Source: JAJFJD01 sp965228695 (lineage in GTDB: Bacteria; Pseudomonadota; Alphaproteobacteria; UBA8366). Taken from it: DNA of 64,000 bases. The stretch lies in assembly GCA_965228695.1 (NCBI GenBank), contig CBDDIB010000002.1, positions 62,001 through 126,000 of the forward strand, given 5' to 3'. The position numbers and the translations under genes are program-made. Under the pieces are notes generated by a model. The model had not been told where the DNA came from. It saw nothing but the letters and a program-made list of their open reading frames with translations, and searched no databases. Position 1 is the stretch's first letter, and every line of letters begins with the position of its first letter. Positions 63,014 to 64,000 of the stretch are shown here, piece after piece.

Positions 63014-63094
63014 CGTTCATCCTATTCAGCGGTCAACGCCAGGCAGCATATATGCGGCCGCCACCCTACCAAAGCAATAGGGCGTAAGAACGGT

Positions 63095-63110
63095 ATAACG
63101 ATGTCGTTAT
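63095..63110. promoter_or_regulatory. Palindrome ATAACGA-TG-TCGTTAT before the M16 pair
   Basis: A perfect 7-2-7 inverted repeat lies 82-97 bases upstream of the active M16 gene start and just after the DUF3035 gene end, in an AT-rich patch. There is no T tract, so it is more likely an operator than a terminator. The bound protein is unknown. Confidence 0.4.
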
Positions 63111-63141
63111 TATTTTGTTTACAAAGGTTACTTGGCCGAAA

Positions 63142-63708
63142 TTACTTTGGCGACGCGTCTTTTTTGTCCCTTCCGGGCACCGGCGGCTCGCCCAGGGCCG
63201 ATTTGCGGTTCAACCGCTCGGCTTCCTTTTTCGCATCGACCACTTCATTGGCTTTCGACGCGGTCCGCCAGAAGACCAGCTTGTCGACGATCGACTCGTC
63301 TTCCGTCACCCGGCCGCTTTCCCGGTTCACCAGGACGCGGATGTCGGGATCCACATTGTCCGCGCCGGCGAGTTTAAGTAGCTCCTGTTCGCCGGTGGAC
63401 GGACCGCTTTGGATTTGAACGTTGAATCCATTGTCGTTTTGCGCGCCCAACGGCTGACCGGAGGCGTTCTGTGCCGCCCCGGACAACAACCTGGATCGGG
63501 CTTGATCGCGGGGCGTCACTTCGTTCGGGCGCTCCGCACCGGTGCGCGGCGGCCGCAGCGAGTAGTCGGGCGGCTGGCTCAACGGTGCACGGGATACAAC
63601 GCCGAACTCGTCGGGGCCGGCCCGGCGAGTGCCGTCGAACAGGACGCAGCCCGACAGCATGACAGCCGCCATCGCCACCGTACCGATCTTCAAGACACCA
63701 CGTTCCAC
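63142..63708 (-). CDS. DUF3035 lipoprotein
   Basis: 188 residues, GTG start with GGGAGC upstream. The lipobox is LSGC (Cys21), then PDEFGVVSRAPLSQPPDYSLRPPR, the hallmark segment of DUF3035 (also seen in BamF-related lipoproteins of alphaproteobacteria). The rest is Gln/Asp/Lys-rich. It lies 33 bases from lspA on the same strand, before the M16 pair. A role in outer-membrane biogenesis is inferred from family context only. Confidence 0.88.
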   Translation of the reverse strand: MERGVLKIGTVAMAAVMLSGCVLFDGTRRAGPDEFGVVSRAPLSQPPDYSLRPPRTGAERPNEVTPRDQARSRLLSGAAQNASGQPLGAQNDNGFNVQIQSGPSTGEQELLKLAGADNVDPDIRVLVNRESGRVTEDESIVDKLVFWRTASKANEVVDAKKEAERLNRKSALGEPPVPGRDKKDASPK

Positions 63709-63741
63709 GTTACGCTCCCGATACTTGTTCTAGAACCTGTT

Positions 63742-64000
63742 TTAAATGGGTTTTCGGCGATTTTCAAACAACCCGTCATAAAGAATCAGCACTACTCCGA
63801 TGAAAATCGACGAATCGGCGATATTGAACGCCGGCCAATGATAGCCGAATGCATGAAAATCCAGGAAATCGACAACCGCCTGATGTACGAACCGGTCGAT
63901 GACATTGCCGACCGCCCCACCGAGAACGAAACCCAACCCAGCCGCCAAGACCCGGTTTTCCGCCTTCCGAAGCCACATCACCAGGAAAATCGAGATCACG
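63742..64000 (-). CDS. lspA: Signal peptidase II (N-terminus outside the window)
   Basis: Only the C-terminal ~85 residues are present; the gene runs off the end of the window on the minus strand. It removes the signal peptide of prolipoproteins after lipidation. The two catalytic Asp regions are visible, GNVIDRFVHQAVVDF and FNIADSSIFIG, with membrane helices. Its product would process the many lipoproteins in the window. Confidence 0.93.
   Translation of the reverse strand, partial: VISIFLVMWLRKAENRVLAAGLGFVLGGAVGNVIDRFVHQAVVDFLDFHAFGYHWPAFNIADSSIFIGVVLILYDGLFENRRKPI

Overview
This is a GC-rich, gene-dense chromosomal window of an alphaproteobacterium, most likely from the Rhodospirillales or a close relative. 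The assignment rests on class I lysyl-tRNA synthetase, a Usg protein, a TipF-like degenerate EAL protein, a DUF3035 lipoprotein beside lspA and an M16 peptidase pair, the xseA/purD arrangement, a COX15-type heme A synthase, and a small RNA carrying the core motif of the alphaproteobacterial MmgR (alpha-r8) family. I see no tRNA, rRNA, insertion sequence, prophage or CRISPR array. About 57 protein genes are supported.

Layout. 0-7 kb: housekeeping and hypothetical genes (tgt, DUF302, an aminotransferase-fold protein without its PLP lysine, a HAD IIA protein, TipF-like EAL, pyrD, DUF952). 7-12 kb: a three-gene hydrolase operon (amidase, M81/MlrC-type metallopeptidase, gamma-glutamyltransferase-like), then a LexA-like S24 repressor behind a striking operator array. 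12-21 kb: lysS, an MFS transporter divergent from an ArsR regulator, a VOC protein, and an RND efflux pair whose pump lacks two canonical proton-relay residues. 21-27 kb: DinG-type helicase, TerB, GNAT, a ThDP enzyme and MarR. 27-33.6 kb: usg, an adrenodoxin-reductase-like ferredoxin-NADP reductase, 2-oxoacid:ferredoxin oxidoreductase korAB and ctaA. 33.6-41 kb: an M20 amidohydrolase, a secreted cupredoxin-like protein, and the heterotetrameric sarcosine oxidase operon soxBDAG followed by the small RNA locus. 41-47 kb: two lipoproteins and an inner-membrane/LPS cluster (MsbA-like ABC, DUF374 acyltransferase, waaA, lpxK). 47-64 kb: M23 peptidase, xseA, purD, a tandem thioredoxin-glutaredoxin protein, tadA, a BNR propeller with a ThiS-like protein, an ArsR/SRPBCC pair, a pseudouridine synthase, rsmD, MFS, mutL, pgi, the M16 pair, DUF3035 and the end of lspA.

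Working together. KorAB would produce reduced ferredoxin that the neighbouring reductase can couple to NADPH. SoxBDAG demethylates sarcosine, and the amidase/M81/GGT operon and the M20 amidohydrolase point to use of amide and peptide nitrogen. MsbA-like, DUF374, WaaA and LpxK handle lipid A-Kdo synthesis and transport.

Most worth a second look: the MmgR-like sRNA with three copies of a TTGC-N3-GCARCA dyad motif upstream; the lysine-less class V aminotransferase; the three-half-site operator before the S24 repressor; the 32-bp dyad overlapping the ArsR promoter; and the orphan ThiS-like protein beside a BNR propeller.
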